Assembly: GCA_002378005.1 (NCBI GenBank)
Contig: DFQY01000052.1
Span: forward strand, 1-32,818
Origin: Flavobacteriales bacterium UBA3477
GTDB lineage: Bacteria > Bacteroidota > Bacteroidia > Flavobacteriales > Schleiferiaceae
Direction of reading: 5' to 3'
Length of the DNA stretch: 32,818 bases
Shown: in pieces, positions 1 through 8,663 of the stretch
Position numbering within the stretch: position 1 is the first letter of the stretch
Layout of the letters: each line of letters begins with the position of its first letter
The notes under the pieces: model-generated
The model's database searches: none
What the model saw: the letters and a program-made list of their open reading frames with translations, nothing else
What the model was told of the DNA's origin: nothing
Made by a program: the position numbers and the translations under genes

Positions 1-2625
1 CCTACTCATCGCATAATTCTCTTTCTTCATCCCGTACGACCCCGCCATACCGCAGCAACTGCTCTTTACGCGGTCCACTTTGGCACCCAATAATACCTGA
101 AGAACGTAGGCCGTATCACCAGAACTCTCCAAGCTCTTTTGGTGGCAATGCACGTGCAACAGAATCTCTTCTTCGTACGGCTCAAATGCTTCTTTTGCGT
201 GGTCCAATTTTGGCAACTCGTCCGCTAAAAACTTATCGAAGGTGGAGATGCGCTGGCTTGAAATCCAGGCCTTTTCCTCCGGTAACAACCTTCCGTATTC
301 GTCTATTGCACTCAAAACGGCACTTGCCTCCAAACCCAGAATCGGTGCGTTTTCGACTGATTTTGCCGCATTTTGGAGCTTTTTTAGTGTTTTTTGGGCC
401 AAAATCTTGGATTCTGGCAAAAAACCACCACTTATTGCTGCACGCCCACTCGGGCTACAAACGACTGCCGGAATGTACCCGAGCGCGCCGAGCACATCAC
501 AAGCCTTGCCCACCAAGAGTGGGTCGTTCGCCTGGGTAAATTCATCCACCCACAAAATCACCGCGCGCTCGTGGCCTGCGGCGCTTTCTACGGAATAGCC
601 TTTCTCATACGTCTTCATGTAGGCAGGATTCGCAAGTCCCGGAACAGATCGCTCAGGATGAATGCCCATCAATCGTTTGGTCAGTCCAGATTTCAAAACA
701 GGGTTGATCAAACGCCACAACCCTTGATAGCTCAAACTTTTATGGAAGTTGGCAAAGGCCTTATCGGCCATTGTACGTTTAGAGCGGTTTTGATAGAGGT
801 ATTCGGACTTCATAGCAGCCATATCGACCCCGGAAGGACATTCCTTAGTACAGCCTTTACAGCCGACGCAATGCTGCATCGCTTCTGCCAATTCAGGCGC
901 TTTGAACCCATCTAGGTTTTGCTCGGTCAATACGCTTCGGAGCACATTGGCCCGCCCACGAGTACTGTCCCATTCATCCCTTGAGGCCATGTAGGAAGGG
1001 CACATGAGTGCACCAGTGAAAGGTAGCCTTCTACAATCTCCCGAACCATTACATTTCTCAACGGCCCGCAAGAATCCGCCTTCTTCGGTGAAAGGGAACT
1101 GGGTTTCTAAAACGGGTTCGTCTCGGTCCACTTCATACCTCAGATCTTCGTTCATAGGTTTGGCACCCACAATTTTACCCGGGTTCAGTCGGTTTTCTGG
1201 ATCCCAAGCTTTCTTGAAGCTTTCCATCCAAGGGTAGACCTCGGGACCGTAAAAGTCTTTGATAAAGGCAGCACGAACGCGACCATCACCATGCTCCCCA
1301 GATAAGGAGCCTCCGTATTTCTTGACCAGTTCGGCACTGGCCTTACTGATGTCGTAGAGTAATCGGACTCCTTCAGAAGTCTTCAAATTCAGAATAGGGC
1401 GTAAGTGCAATTCCCCGGCACCGGCATGGGCATAGTACACGCTTTCCTGGCCGAAGTCTTGCATCAAGGCATCAAACTCGCGGATATAGTCTTGGAGAAC
1501 CTCGATACGTACGGCGGTATCTTCAATACACGCTACAGGTTTTGCATCGCCCGGCACGTTAGATAGCAATCCCAGCCCTGCGGCACGGAGCTTCCAAACT
1601 TTATCGCTTTCGTCGCCGAAGAGTTCGGCTCTGGCATAACTGTGCTCACATTGCAGGTCAGCTAACTTCTCGGTCAGTTCTGCCTCGCTCTCACCGCGAA
1701 CTTCCACCAACAAAATGGCAGCTGGGTCGCCTTGGACAAATTCACGGTAACTGGAATATTCTTTACTCTCTCGCGTACATTCTAAGATGATGCGGTCCAT
1801 GAGCTCGAGTTGATAAGGCTTATAAGCCATCAGTTTTGGCGTGGCGCCCATGGCTTCGTCCATACTGTGGTAGTGCAGGGCGGCTACTGCAACATGAGCA
1901 GGCGGGAGCGGATCTAGGGCTACACGAATCTTGGTGGTAACACCTAAAGTTCCTTCAGAGCCACACATGACCTGTAATAATGCTTCCGGGTTCGCCCCCA
2001 ACAGATCTATGGCATAACCGGTATTTCTTCGGTGAATGCTCGCATCCGGGAAATGTGACTCGAGGTTCTGCGCGGACCAGGCTTCCGACCATTTTGCCAG
2101 CCATTGCTTCACTGCTTCTGGAATTTCTCGAGAGCCTTCAGAGTTGATTGCGCCCATAGCGCGCAACACACTATCCGCGGTGACAAGCTCTAGACCAAGC
2201 AATTTCTCACGAGTAGTCCCGTAGGAAATAGAGGTAGAGCCGGAGCTGTTATTTCCCACCATGCCGCCCATCATACAGCGATTGGAAGTGGAGGTATTTG
2301 GGCCGAAAAAGAGCCCGTGTGCTTTGAGATGATGGTTGAGTTCATCTCGGACGACACCGGGTTGAACCTCTGCCCATCGCTCCTCCACGTTAATGTGGAC
2401 AATGGCGTTCATGTGCCTTCCGGTATCGAGTACGGTGCCGTCGCCCACGACTTGGCCCGCGAGGGAGGTTCCTGCGGCGCGAGGAATTAGCGATTTACCC
2501 GATCGGACCAGTGCGACCACCTCTTCTGCCGAGGCAGGAAAAGTAACATTTTGTGGTGTTTCCTGATAGATGGAAGCATCCTGCGCGTAGGCGCGTTTTA
2601 GTAGTTCGTCGCTAGGTTTGGTCAT
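1..2625 (-). CDS. FAD-linked oxidase / Fe-S oxidoreductase fusion (YdiJ / D-lactate dehydrogenase-like), 3' end cut by window edge
   Basis: The frame starts at the ATG at 2625 and stays open to base 1, giving 875 residues. About 90 C-terminal residues are probably missing, since this family is usually about 970 long. The N-terminal third is an FAD_binding_4 (PCMH-type) domain, with GTSLAGQVVG and later MMGGMVGNNSSGS. A central FAD-oxidase C-terminal domain follows, then an Fe-S half: KCNGSGDCR and MCPSYMASRDEW mark one cluster, and C586, C589, C592 and C596 (CVGCKGCTKECP) the other. The visible end has the CCG-domain motifs HCHQKS and SCCGMAGSYG. Family members oxidise D-2-hydroxyacids (D-lactate, D-2-hydroxyglutarate) and pass electrons toward quinone; the substrate here is not known. 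It starts 2 bp after the paaH stop, so it is probably translationally coupled to paaG-paaH. Confidence 0.9.
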   Translation of the reverse strand, partial: MTKPSDELLKRAYAQDASIYQETPQNVTFPASAEEVVALVRSGKSLIPRAAGTSLAGQVVGDGTVLDTGRHMNAIVHINVEERWAEVQPGVVRDELNHHLKAHGLFFGPNTSTSNRCMMGGMVGNNSSGSTSISYGTTREKLLGLELVTADSVLRAMGAINSEGSREIPEAVKQWLAKWSEAWSAQNLESHFPDASIHRRNTGYAIDLLGANPEALLQVMCGSEGTLGVTTKIRVALDPLPPAHVAVAALHYHSMDEAMGATPKLMAYKPYQLELMDRIILECTRESKEYSSYREFVQGDPAAILLVEVRGESEAELTEKLADLQCEHSYARAELFGDESDKVWKLRAAGLGLLSNVPGDAKPVACIEDTAVRIEVLQDYIREFDALMQDFGQESVYYAHAGAGELHLRPILNLKTSEGVRLLYDISKASAELVKKYGGSLSGEHGDGRVRAAFIKDFYGPEVYPWMESFKKAWDPENRLNPGKIVGAKPMNEDLRYEVDRDEPVLETQFPFTEEGGFLRAVEKCNGSGDCRRLPFTGALMCPSYMASRDEWDSTRGRANVLRSVLTEQNLDGFKAPELAEAMQHCVGCKGCTKECPSGVDMAAMKSEYLYQNRSKRTMADKAFANFHKSLSYQGLWRLINPVLKSGLTKRLMGIHPERSVPGLANPAYMKTYEKGYSVESAAGHERAVILWVDEFTQANDPLLVGKACDVLGALGYIPAVVCSPSGRAAISGGFLPESKILAQKTLKKLQNAAKSVENAPILGLEASAVLSAIDEYGRLLPEEKAWISSQRISTFDKFLADELPKLDHAKEAFEPYEEEILLHVHCHQKSLESSGDTAYVLQVLLGAKVDRVKSSCCGMAGSYGMKKENYAMSR

Positions 2626-2627
2626 GG

Positions 2628-3824
2628 TTAGATCATAAAACTATCCCCGAGATGCCCTTCGCCGAGCTCCGCATTTTCGCTGACCAAATGGCGTAATAGA
2701 GGACACGGACGGTAGCGGTCGTCGCCATAGAATTTGTGGCAACGCTCGAGAACATTTAAGACATAATCCCAGCCCAATTCTTGTCCCCAGCTAATAGGGC
2801 CTTTGGGATAGTTGACGCCCTTGGTCAATGCCAAATCCACATTGGTCGGAGAGGCGATGCCGAGCCAAACTGCGTCGAGACCTTCATTGATGATGAGGCA
2901 GAGGATGCGTTCGACAATCTTTTCACTCAGAATGGGGTCGAGTTCAGCGGCTTCTTGCGCTTCGACGGCAGCGTTCATACCGCTGCTGTAGTTGTAAAAT
3001 CCGCGCCCTGTTTTGCGCCCTAAAAGACCGGCTTCGAGGAGGCGTTTTTGGGTGATGGACGGACGGAAGCGCGGGTCATAATAGAATTGGCCCCAGACGG
3101 TTTCTGTGACCTTGTAATTCACATCATGACCGATCAAATCTGTGAGTTCGAATGGTCCCATGCGGAATCCCATGCTCTTTACTGCGGCATCGATTTCCGC
3201 AATGCTCGCGACACCTTCTTCGTAGAGTTTGATGGCCTCGCTATAGAACGGTCGCGCCACCTTGTTGACGATAAATCCGGGTGTATCCTTTGCAACCACG
3301 GGCACTTTGCCCCATTCGAGCATCAACGCTTCCATTGCATCCGCAAAGTCCTCGTTGCTTTGAATGCCCGGTACAATCTCCACCAGCGGCATCAACGGTG
3401 CAGGATTAAAGAAATGCAATCCCCCAAATCGCTCCGGATGTTTAAGGCCGCTCGATAGGGCGGCAATACTCAAGCTGGAGGTATTGGTACATAGCCAAGC
3501 GGTATCGCTGAGGTGCTGTTCGGCTTTTTGCAAGAGTTCTTTTTTGACTTTAAGGTCTTCGATCACGGCTTCCACGACGAGGTCAGCACCGTCGATGCTT
3601 CCAAGGTCGTCGGACCAGTGCATGCGCGCCAATATTTCGGCGCGCTCGGCTTCACTCATGCGTCCTTTTTCGACCAATCGGCCAAAGACCTTTTCGATCG
3701 AGGCACTACTGCGCCCGATGGCGCCTGGGTAGTTGTCGAAATGCACGACATCGCACCCTTGTTGTGCGGCGATTTGTCCAATTCCCGTGCCCATGGCACC
3801 GGCTCCTAGGATGGCTACTTTCAT
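2628..3824 (-). CDS. paaH: 3-hydroxyacyl-CoA dehydrogenase (PaaH-type)
   Basis: This 398-residue protein begins with a Rossmann NAD-binding site (GAGAMGTGIG, residues 7-16). The active-site stretch LHFFNPAPLMPLVE carries the catalytic His137 and Glu149 expected for the family. Two 3HCDH C-terminal helical domains follow, as in the roughly 380-500-residue PaaH / 3-hydroxybutyryl-CoA dehydrogenase group. In phenylacetate breakdown PaaH oxidises 3-hydroxyadipyl-CoA to 3-oxoadipyl-CoA with NAD. The gene lies 1 bp after paaG and 2 bp before the FAD/Fe-S gene, so the three form one transcript. The paaG neighbour favours the phenylacetate role, but general beta-oxidation of 3-hydroxyacyl-CoA remains possible because no thiolase or epoxidase gene is adjacent. 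Confidence 0.88.
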   Translation of the reverse strand: MKVAILGAGAMGTGIGQIAAQQGCDVVHFDNYPGAIGRSSASIEKVFGRLVEKGRMSEAERAEILARMHWSDDLGSIDGADLVVEAVIEDLKVKKELLQKAEQHLSDTAWLCTNTSSLSIAALSSGLKHPERFGGLHFFNPAPLMPLVEIVPGIQSNEDFADAMEALMLEWGKVPVVAKDTPGFIVNKVARPFYSEAIKLYEEGVASIAEIDAAVKSMGFRMGPFELTDLIGHDVNYKVTETVWGQFYYDPRFRPSITQKRLLEAGLLGRKTGRGFYNYSSGMNAAVEAQEAAELDPILSEKIVERILCLIINEGLDAVWLGIASPTNVDLALTKGVNYPKGPISWGQELGWDYVLNVLERCHKFYGDDRYRPCPLLRHLVSENAELGEGHLGDSFMI

Positions 3825-3825
3825 C

Positions 3826-4596
3826 TTACTGGCCTTTAAATTTTGGCGCGCGCTTCTCTAAAAATGCTTTCACGCCCTCGTTAAAATCGTAGGTCTGTCC
3901 CGCTTCGGTTTGCAGGGTTTCTTCAAGGTCCAATTGGTCCTTCATATCATTCGTTCCACTCGCATTCAACGCCGCCTTTGTCAACGCCAAACCCTTCGTG
4001 GGCATTTGTGCCATCTGCTCCGCCAAGGCCACCACCTGCTCACCAAAACTATCCGCTGGGAAGACCTTATAGATCATGCCCATGGAGTGCGCCTCAGCTG
4101 CACCAACCTTATCGCCGGTCATCATCAGCGCGCTCGCACGCTGAAAGCCCACCAACCTCGGCAGGGTCCAAGTACCGCCACTGTCCGGAATCAATCCAAT
4201 CTTACTAAAGGCTTGAATGAAGCTGGCATATTCACTGGCCACCACGATGTCGCACGCCAAAGCGATGTTTGCCCCCGCACCGGCAGCCACGCCATTGACC
4301 GCCGCAATGACCGGCTTTGGAAGGTCGCGAATGGCTTGAATGATGGGGTTGTAGTGGTCGCGCACGATGGTGCGTAGCTCAGGCCCGTTCGGATCCACGG
4401 CCTCGCCCAAATCCTGTCCCGCACAGAAGGCCTTTCCATTTCCGGTAAGCACTACGCAGCGAACTTCTGGATTGCTTGCCGCTTCGGCTAATCCGCCTTG
4501 TACAGCAAGCGCGAGCTCTCTATTAAAAGAGTTGAATTTATCGGGTCGATCAAAGGTGAGGGTGAGCACCCCGTTTGAAAGATGATTTTGTAACAT
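3826..4596 (-). CDS. paaG: Enoyl-CoA hydratase/isomerase, PaaG-type (1,2-epoxyphenylacetyl-CoA isomerase)
   Basis: This is a 256-residue crotonase-fold protein, full length for PaaG. The oxyanion-hole loops are at FCAGQD (57-62) and NGVAAGAGANIA (101-112). The catalytic Asp138 lies in GLIPDSGGTW, the motif that distinguishes PaaG from hydratases that use two Glu residues. The C-terminus (FNEGVKAFLEKRAPKF) also matches the PaaG pattern. PaaG opens the epoxide of ring-1,2-epoxyphenylacetyl-CoA to an oxepin and later isomerises a double bond in the resulting aliphatic CoA ester. It is the first gene of a three-gene operon, with an interrupted palindrome and a possible promoter directly upstream. 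Confidence 0.9.
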   Translation of the reverse strand: MLQNHLSNGVLTLTFDRPDKFNSFNRELALAVQGGLAEAASNPEVRCVVLTGNGKAFCAGQDLGEAVDPNGPELRTIVRDHYNPIIQAIRDLPKPVIAAVNGVAAGAGANIALACDIVVASEYASFIQAFSKIGLIPDSGGTWTLPRLVGFQRASALMMTGDKVGAAEAHSMGMIYKVFPADSFGEQVVALAEQMAQMPTKGLALTKAALNASGTNDMKDQLDLEETLQTEAGQTYDFNEGVKAFLEKRAPKFKGQ

Positions 4597-4600
4597 GCTT

Positions 4601-4635
4601 CTTGGGTTTGTACCTAAGGTACATCAAAGCCCAAG
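4601..4635. promoter_or_regulatory. 35-bp interrupted palindrome upstream of paaG (possible operator)
   Basis: The outer arms CTTGGG (4601-4606) and CCCAAG (4630-4635) and inner arms GTACC (4610-4614) and GGTAC (4618-4622) pair around TAA, with a partial TTT/AAA match between them. It lies only 5 bp from the paaG start and overlaps a possible -7 box. No T-run follows on the minus strand, so a regulator-binding site fits better than a terminator for the upstream DUF4837 gene. No regulator gene is adjacent. Confidence 0.45.
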
Positions 4636-4645
4636 TTTGCACAAA
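4614..4645 (-). promoter_or_regulatory. Possible Bacteroidota-type promoter for paaG-paaH-FAD operon
   Basis: On the minus strand TTTG (4645-4642) is followed after 20 bp by TACCTTAG (4621-4614), one mismatch from the TAnnTTTG -7 consensus. Spacing is one base longer than the usual 19. The box is buried in the palindrome at 4601-4635. The implied 5' leader is very short (about 10 nt), which lowers confidence. Confidence 0.3.
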
Positions 4646-4662
4646 CCGGTTTTGTCGGAGTT

Positions 4663-5661
4663 TTACAGCTTAATAGACTTCATCATCGCCTCCATTTCTA
4701 GGACGACATTGCGCTTTTTCGCTTGCGGGCCATAGAGTAGTGCCTCCACTGTTAGGATGCGGTTGTTTTTCTCGTCGTAGATGCTGTACGATAGGAATGG
4801 TCCACCCATAAAATCTCCTTCCATGCGCCACAATCCGCGTGTTTCCAGGGCGAACATGCCGCTGATCTCGGCATTGGCAATGGACGGTGGGATCAGGGTT
4901 TCCGTGGTCATGTAGCTGCCCTCGAAGCTGCCCTCGAAATAATGCTTTCCTATGCTGTCGCGGTGCGCGATGATGTCGTCCACACTGACCAATCCTTCTG
5001 TCATTGGCCGAGAGCTTACGATCATGTACTGTATGGTTTTGACCGTTTTGGTCGCGAAAATCTTAAGGCCTTCCTTGTCCAATGTAGGGTCAAAGCCTTT
5101 GTGCAAGAGCATGCTTTTGATGCCCATGTCTTTCAAATTCTCGTGGGTATAGGCATAAGCACTGCGCTTGAGTCGGTCTTGGATTAAGGCCATGTCGTGA
5201 TCTTTGAAGGATTTGATGACCTGCTTTGCGCTGCCACGAATCTCCGCGGCGATGGCCTTGTCGGAAGAGGCTGTGATACGAATGAGGTGTTGTGGGCGTG
5301 CCCAAAGGTCTTTAGTAAGCTTGACAAAATTCGTGTCGCTTTTCTCGATCCACAAGATGTTCTTGGCTTTCTGCAAAATCTTGTTGACGTCCTTCGGCTC
5401 CACACGCGAGGCATCAAAATACGGCTCTGCTTGTGGCAACCCATCTTGGTCGGCAAGGTAGATTTCACGGAAGGCTTCTCCGGCAGGTCCCAACCACAAC
5501 TCATCCGGCATCACCAGCAGTAATTCACTGTGTGTCCCACTCGAGGGAGGGAGAATACGCGTATCTTTTTTTGTACCGTCTTCATTGGTCTCATCGGAAC
5601 CACAGGAAGGGAGGATTAAGAAGGACAAAGCGAGAATGGGAAGGAGGAATATGCGTTTCAT
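4663..5661 (-). CDS. DUF4837 family lipoprotein
   Basis: The chosen start (5661) gives 332 residues beginning MKRIFLLPILALSFLILPSC, a clean lipoprotein signal with the lipidated Cys at position 20. A longer reading to 5784 would put 41 unlikely residues before the signal and overlap the upstream gene. The segments MPDELWLGPAGEAFREIY and DGLPQAEPYFD are typical of DUF4837, a Bacteroidota-specific family of unknown function. It starts 53 bp after the lytic transglycosylase gene on the same strand, so a cell-envelope role is plausible, but no catalytic motif is visible and no function should be assumed. Confidence 0.82.
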   Translation of the reverse strand: MKRIFLLPILALSFLILPSCGSDETNEDGTKKDTRILPPSSGTHSELLLVMPDELWLGPAGEAFREIYLADQDGLPQAEPYFDASRVEPKDVNKILQKAKNILWIEKSDTNFVKLTKDLWARPQHLIRITASSDKAIAAEIRGSAKQVIKSFKDHDMALIQDRLKRSAYAYTHENLKDMGIKSMLLHKGFDPTLDKEGLKIFATKTVKTIQYMIVSSRPMTEGLVSVDDIIAHRDSIGKHYFEGSFEGSYMTTETLIPPSIANAEISGMFALETRGLWRMEGDFMGGPFLSYSIYDEKNNRILTVEALLYGPQAKKRNVVLEMEAMMKSIKL

Positions 5662-5714
5662 GTGACCAATTTTTGCAGGTAAAAAGGTAGTCAAAAAGTA
5701 GGCCAATGTGCCCA

Positions 5715-7001
5715 TTAAATCCGTCGTGGATACACCACCAAGCGCTGTCCTATCCGAATCATGTCGCTGCTCAGGCCGTTCCAACGCTTGATGTCGCTGA
5801 CACCAACCCCGTACTTGCTCGCGATGTGACCCAAGGTCTCACCACTCTGCACGCGGTGTGTAGTACGCTCATTCATTTGCGTGAGCTCAGGAATGGTACT
5901 GGCTCGTTCTTCAAAGTAGGCGTCCGCCATGTTGTACAAGGTGTCCTGCTGCATGCGGAAAGCCATCGCACTAGCGGCAGGCAAGGTCAAAAAGTAATGC
6001 TGACCGTCGATCACGGGGACGATGTTGTAGCGGTACTGCGGATTCAAAAACTCCATCAACGCGGCATCCACACCAAGGCCTTCTTCCACTTGCTTGAAGT
6101 GTATCTGTCGGGTAATACGAACGGTATCCGTTTCGATATAGTACGCCGGGATTTCTGCAGGACCTATGCCATGAAGTGGCCCATATTCAAACGCGTAATT
6201 GGCGGCAATGAACAGGGGTACATAGGCGGAAGTCTCACGCGGCAAGAACGGACGGATCTCCCAATAAGAGGTCTTTCCACCGCTGCGGCGGATGGCCTTA
6301 TTCACATTCCCCGGTCCACTGTTGTAGGCTGCCAAGGCTAAATTCCAATCGTCAAAAATCTCGTACAACTTCAGCATATACTGACATGCCGCTTCGGTAC
6401 TCTTGAGCGGATCATTGCGGTCGTCCACATAGCTGTTCACCTTCAAGCCATAGATTTTCCCGGTACCGTACATGAATTGCCACAAACCTGTCGCCCCCAC
6501 ATGACTTTTCGCTTTTGGGTTCAATGCGCTTTCGATCACCGCCAAATATTTCAGCTCCAACGGCATATCATACTTGGCTAAATGCTCCTCAAACATCGGG
6601 AAGTAATACTGCCCGTGGGCCATCATGCGACTCAATCTCGCCGAACCGTGTTTCAGGTAGCGCTCCATGTAGCGTTTAACGACTGGGTTGTACGCCATTT
6701 CAAAAGGCGTGCGGGCATCGAGCTCGGCCATGTAGTGGGCGAAAATAGAATCGGTCAAAGGCAACGCATCTGCCGAATCTGCAGCCGATGGAACATTCGC
6801 CATGTTGAAAAAGAGGTGTTCAGAGTCCAATAGGGCCAAACGAGCATCAATCAATGCCATCGAAGCCGAATCCAAATCTGCGCTCCGCTCAACAACATCC
6901 GCGTTTGCCACCTCAGCGCTGTCCAATACAACCTCTTGCCCTACAAGCCCAAGGGGCAAGGCAAAAGCGAGAATAAAAAGTTTATGCATGCTGTACTTCA
7001 T
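5715..7001 (-). CDS. mltD: MltD-like lytic transglycosylase with C-terminal LysM
   Basis: Starting at the ATG at 7001 (11 bp after the gatA stop) gives 428 residues; a second ATG at 6989 directly before the signal sequence (HKLFILAFALPLGLVGQ) is equally possible. The SLT domain spans about residues 140-290, with the catalytic Glu157 in YLAVIESALNP and the family signatures GATGLWQFM and LALAAYNSGPGNVNKAI. One LysM peptidoglycan-binding domain occupies about 381-428 (HRVQSGETLGHIASKYGV). The enzyme cleaves glycan strands of peptidoglycan in the periplasm, forming 1,6-anhydro-muramyl ends. E. coli MltD has two LysM domains; a single one is seen here. It lies in a run with tatA, gatA and the DUF4837 gene. 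Confidence 0.9.
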   Translation of the reverse strand: MKYSMHKLFILAFALPLGLVGQEVVLDSAEVANADVVERSADLDSASMALIDARLALLDSEHLFFNMANVPSAADSADALPLTDSIFAHYMAELDARTPFEMAYNPVVKRYMERYLKHGSARLSRMMAHGQYYFPMFEEHLAKYDMPLELKYLAVIESALNPKAKSHVGATGLWQFMYGTGKIYGLKVNSYVDDRNDPLKSTEAACQYMLKLYEIFDDWNLALAAYNSGPGNVNKAIRRSGGKTSYWEIRPFLPRETSAYVPLFIAANYAFEYGPLHGIGPAEIPAYYIETDTVRITRQIHFKQVEEGLGVDAALMEFLNPQYRYNIVPVIDGQHYFLTLPAASAMAFRMQQDTLYNMADAYFEERASTIPELTQMNERTTHRVQSGETLGHIASKYGVGVSDIKRWNGLSSDMIRIGQRLVVYPRRI

Positions 7002-7011
7002 AACCGGGCAA

Positions 7012-8370
7012 TCAGTGCTGTTGGATCCATTTGGCCATGGCCAATACATCCATATCCGCACCGTTTTGTCCCATTAATTGGAGTCCCATAGGAAGGCCGT
7101 TTGGATGTACTCCCATAGGAATACTAACGGCCGGAACACCAGCGATATTGGCTTGTACAGTAAAAATATCTTCCAAATAATTCACGGTTGGATCGCTCAC
7201 CTCACGCCCAATTTCAAAGGCGGTAGTAGGCGCCGTAGGACACAAAATCAAGTCGTATTCCTCCAACATCTTATCGGTCCACTCTTGCACCAAACGACGC
7301 GCCGCCTGAGCCTTCCCAAAGTAGGCGTCGTAGTACCCAGAGCTCAATACAAAGGTCCCCAACATGATTCGGCGCTGCACCTCAACTCCAAAACCTTCGC
7401 TGCGGCTCTTCTTGTACACGCTCTCCAAATCCGTGCTGTCCGGATGTCTAAACCCGGCATGAACCCCGTCAAAACGAGCGAGGTTTGAGCTTGCTTCCGC
7501 GGTGGTTAAAATATAATAGATGGGCACTATGGTGTCCAACAAATCAAATTCAACAGGCTCCACAACGACGCCTGCGTTTTCGAGCAATTCTAATTGGGCC
7601 AAAAACGCCTTCTTCACATGCTCATCCACGGCTGGATTATCCACCGCAGTCTTCAAATACGCTACTTTTTTCGGGGCCAATTTCGTTGCGGGCGCCATGG
7701 CCTCCTGCATCGCAGTCGCATCAAAATCATCCGGTCCCGCGATGACCTCCATCACCTTCGCAGCATCCTCCACATTCGCGGCAAATGGACCTATCTGGTC
7801 AAAGCTGCTCGCGTAGGCAATTAAACCGTGGCGGCTCACCCTTCCGTACGAAGGCTTGAACCCTACGGTTCCTGTAAAGCTCGCCGGCTGGCGAATAGAA
7901 CCGCCCGTGTCCGAGCCCAATGCCACATGACATAAGCCCGCCACCACCGCCCCGGCTGAACCGCCTGACGATCCACCCGGTACCTTCGAAGGATCCAGAG
8001 GATTCTTCACCGGCCCAAAGGCGCTATTTTCGTTGCCCGAACCCATGGCAAACTCATCACAGTTCGTACGCCCGATAAACACGGCGTCCTCTGCCAACAA
8101 TCGGTCCACGACCGTTGCAGAAAATTGGCTTTCAAAACCGTCCAAAATCTTGGAGGCAGCGCTCACCTTATGTCCTCGGTAACAAATATTGTCCTTCAAC
8201 GCAATCACCATACCGGCCAGCTTGCCCGCAGTTCCGGCTGCAATTTTTGCATCCACTACCTTGGCATGCTCACGCGCTTCATTTGCCCACACCTCCAAGA
8301 AAATATTCAAGTCCTGGGTGGCCTCAATCTTGCTGAGGAATTGTTCAACCGCTTGGGTTGTCGTACTCAT
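7012..8370 (-). CDS. gatA: Asp-tRNA(Asn)/Glu-tRNA(Gln) amidotransferase subunit A
   Basis: This 452-residue amidase-signature protein has the full Lys-cisSer-Ser triad: Lys59 in VIALKDN, Ser134 in PGGSSGGSAG and Ser158 in SDTGGSIRQPAS. Spacing between them matches GatA (75 and 24 residues). It is slightly shorter than the usual 475-490. GatA hydrolyses glutamine and feeds ammonia to GatB, which amidates misacylated Glu-tRNA(Gln) or Asp-tRNA(Asn). gatB and gatC are not in the window, so the subunits are encoded at separate sites. The gene follows tatA by 32 bp and precedes the transglycosylase by about 10 bp. Confidence 0.93.
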   Translation of the reverse strand: MSTTTQAVEQFLSKIEATQDLNIFLEVWANEAREHAKVVDAKIAAGTAGKLAGMVIALKDNICYRGHKVSAASKILDGFESQFSATVVDRLLAEDAVFIGRTNCDEFAMGSGNENSAFGPVKNPLDPSKVPGGSSGGSAGAVVAGLCHVALGSDTGGSIRQPASFTGTVGFKPSYGRVSRHGLIAYASSFDQIGPFAANVEDAAKVMEVIAGPDDFDATAMQEAMAPATKLAPKKVAYLKTAVDNPAVDEHVKKAFLAQLELLENAGVVVEPVEFDLLDTIVPIYYILTTAEASSNLARFDGVHAGFRHPDSTDLESVYKKSRSEGFGVEVQRRIMLGTFVLSSGYYDAYFGKAQAARRLVQEWTDKMLEEYDLILCPTAPTTAFEIGREVSDPTVNYLEDIFTVQANIAGVPAVSIPMGVHPNGLPMGLQLMGQNGADMDVLAMAKWIQQH

Positions 8371-8402
8371 CGTTCGTTGGGGTTGTGGAAGGGATTATTC
8401 CT

Positions 8403-8594
8403 TTATTTATCGTCTGATCCTTTTTCGTCGTCAGCGATACCATCTTTGAATTCCTTCACGCCACGGCCTAAACCACGCATTAACTCAGGAATTTTACGAC
8501 CGCCGAAAAGCAATAAAATTACTACTGCAATTAATATCAATTCAGGTCCGCGAAGTCCGCCCAAGAATAGAAATTTAGAAATCATACCGTTCAT
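8403..8594 (-). CDS. tatA: Twin-arginine translocase subunit TatA/TatE
   Basis: This is a 63-residue protein with an N-terminal membrane helix (about residues 15-31, ELILIAVVILLLFGGRKIPE). The FGGRKIPEL hinge and the amphipathic helix MRGLGRGVKEFKDGI are the TatA signatures, followed by a short acidic tail. TatA oligomerises at the inner membrane to let folded twin-arginine proteins cross. No tatC is nearby. It heads a minus-strand run with gatA, the transglycosylase gene and the DUF4837 gene. An in-frame ATG three codons in is an alternative start. Confidence 0.93.
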   Translation of the reverse strand: MNGMISKFLFLGGLRGPELILIAVVILLLFGGRKIPELMRGLGRGVKEFKDGIADDEKGSDDK

Positions 8595-8605
8595 TTTTCT
8601 TATCG

Positions 8606-8613
8606 CAAAAGTA
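8606..8613 (-). promoter_or_regulatory. Candidate -7 box for tatA-gatA operon
   Basis: The minus strand reads TACTTTTG here, an exact match to the Bacteroidota -7 consensus TAnnTTTG, 12 bp before the tatA ATG. No TTTG is found 19 bp further upstream, so the -33 element is missing. Confidence 0.35.
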
Positions 8614-8663
8614 CTCTTTTTTTACAGAATGGAACGTTTAAGTATTGGGTATAATAGTTCCAC

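Noticed and set aside
186..2224. Several plus-strand open frames of 60-170 codons
   Set aside because: They lie antisense to the long open minus-strand frame whose FAD and Fe-S motifs are unmistakable; their translations show no family features.
4601..4635. Terminator after the DUF4837 gene
   Set aside because: The palindrome is not followed by a T-run on the minus strand and lies 5 bp from the next start codon.
5662..5784. Upstream extension of the DUF4837 protein by 41 residues
   Set aside because: It would place a non-signal sequence before a perfect lipoprotein signal and overlap the preceding gene.
7002..7061. Upstream extension of the lytic transglycosylase by 20 residues
   Set aside because: It would overlap the end of gatA and bury the signal peptide; the ATG at 7001 or 6989 fits better.
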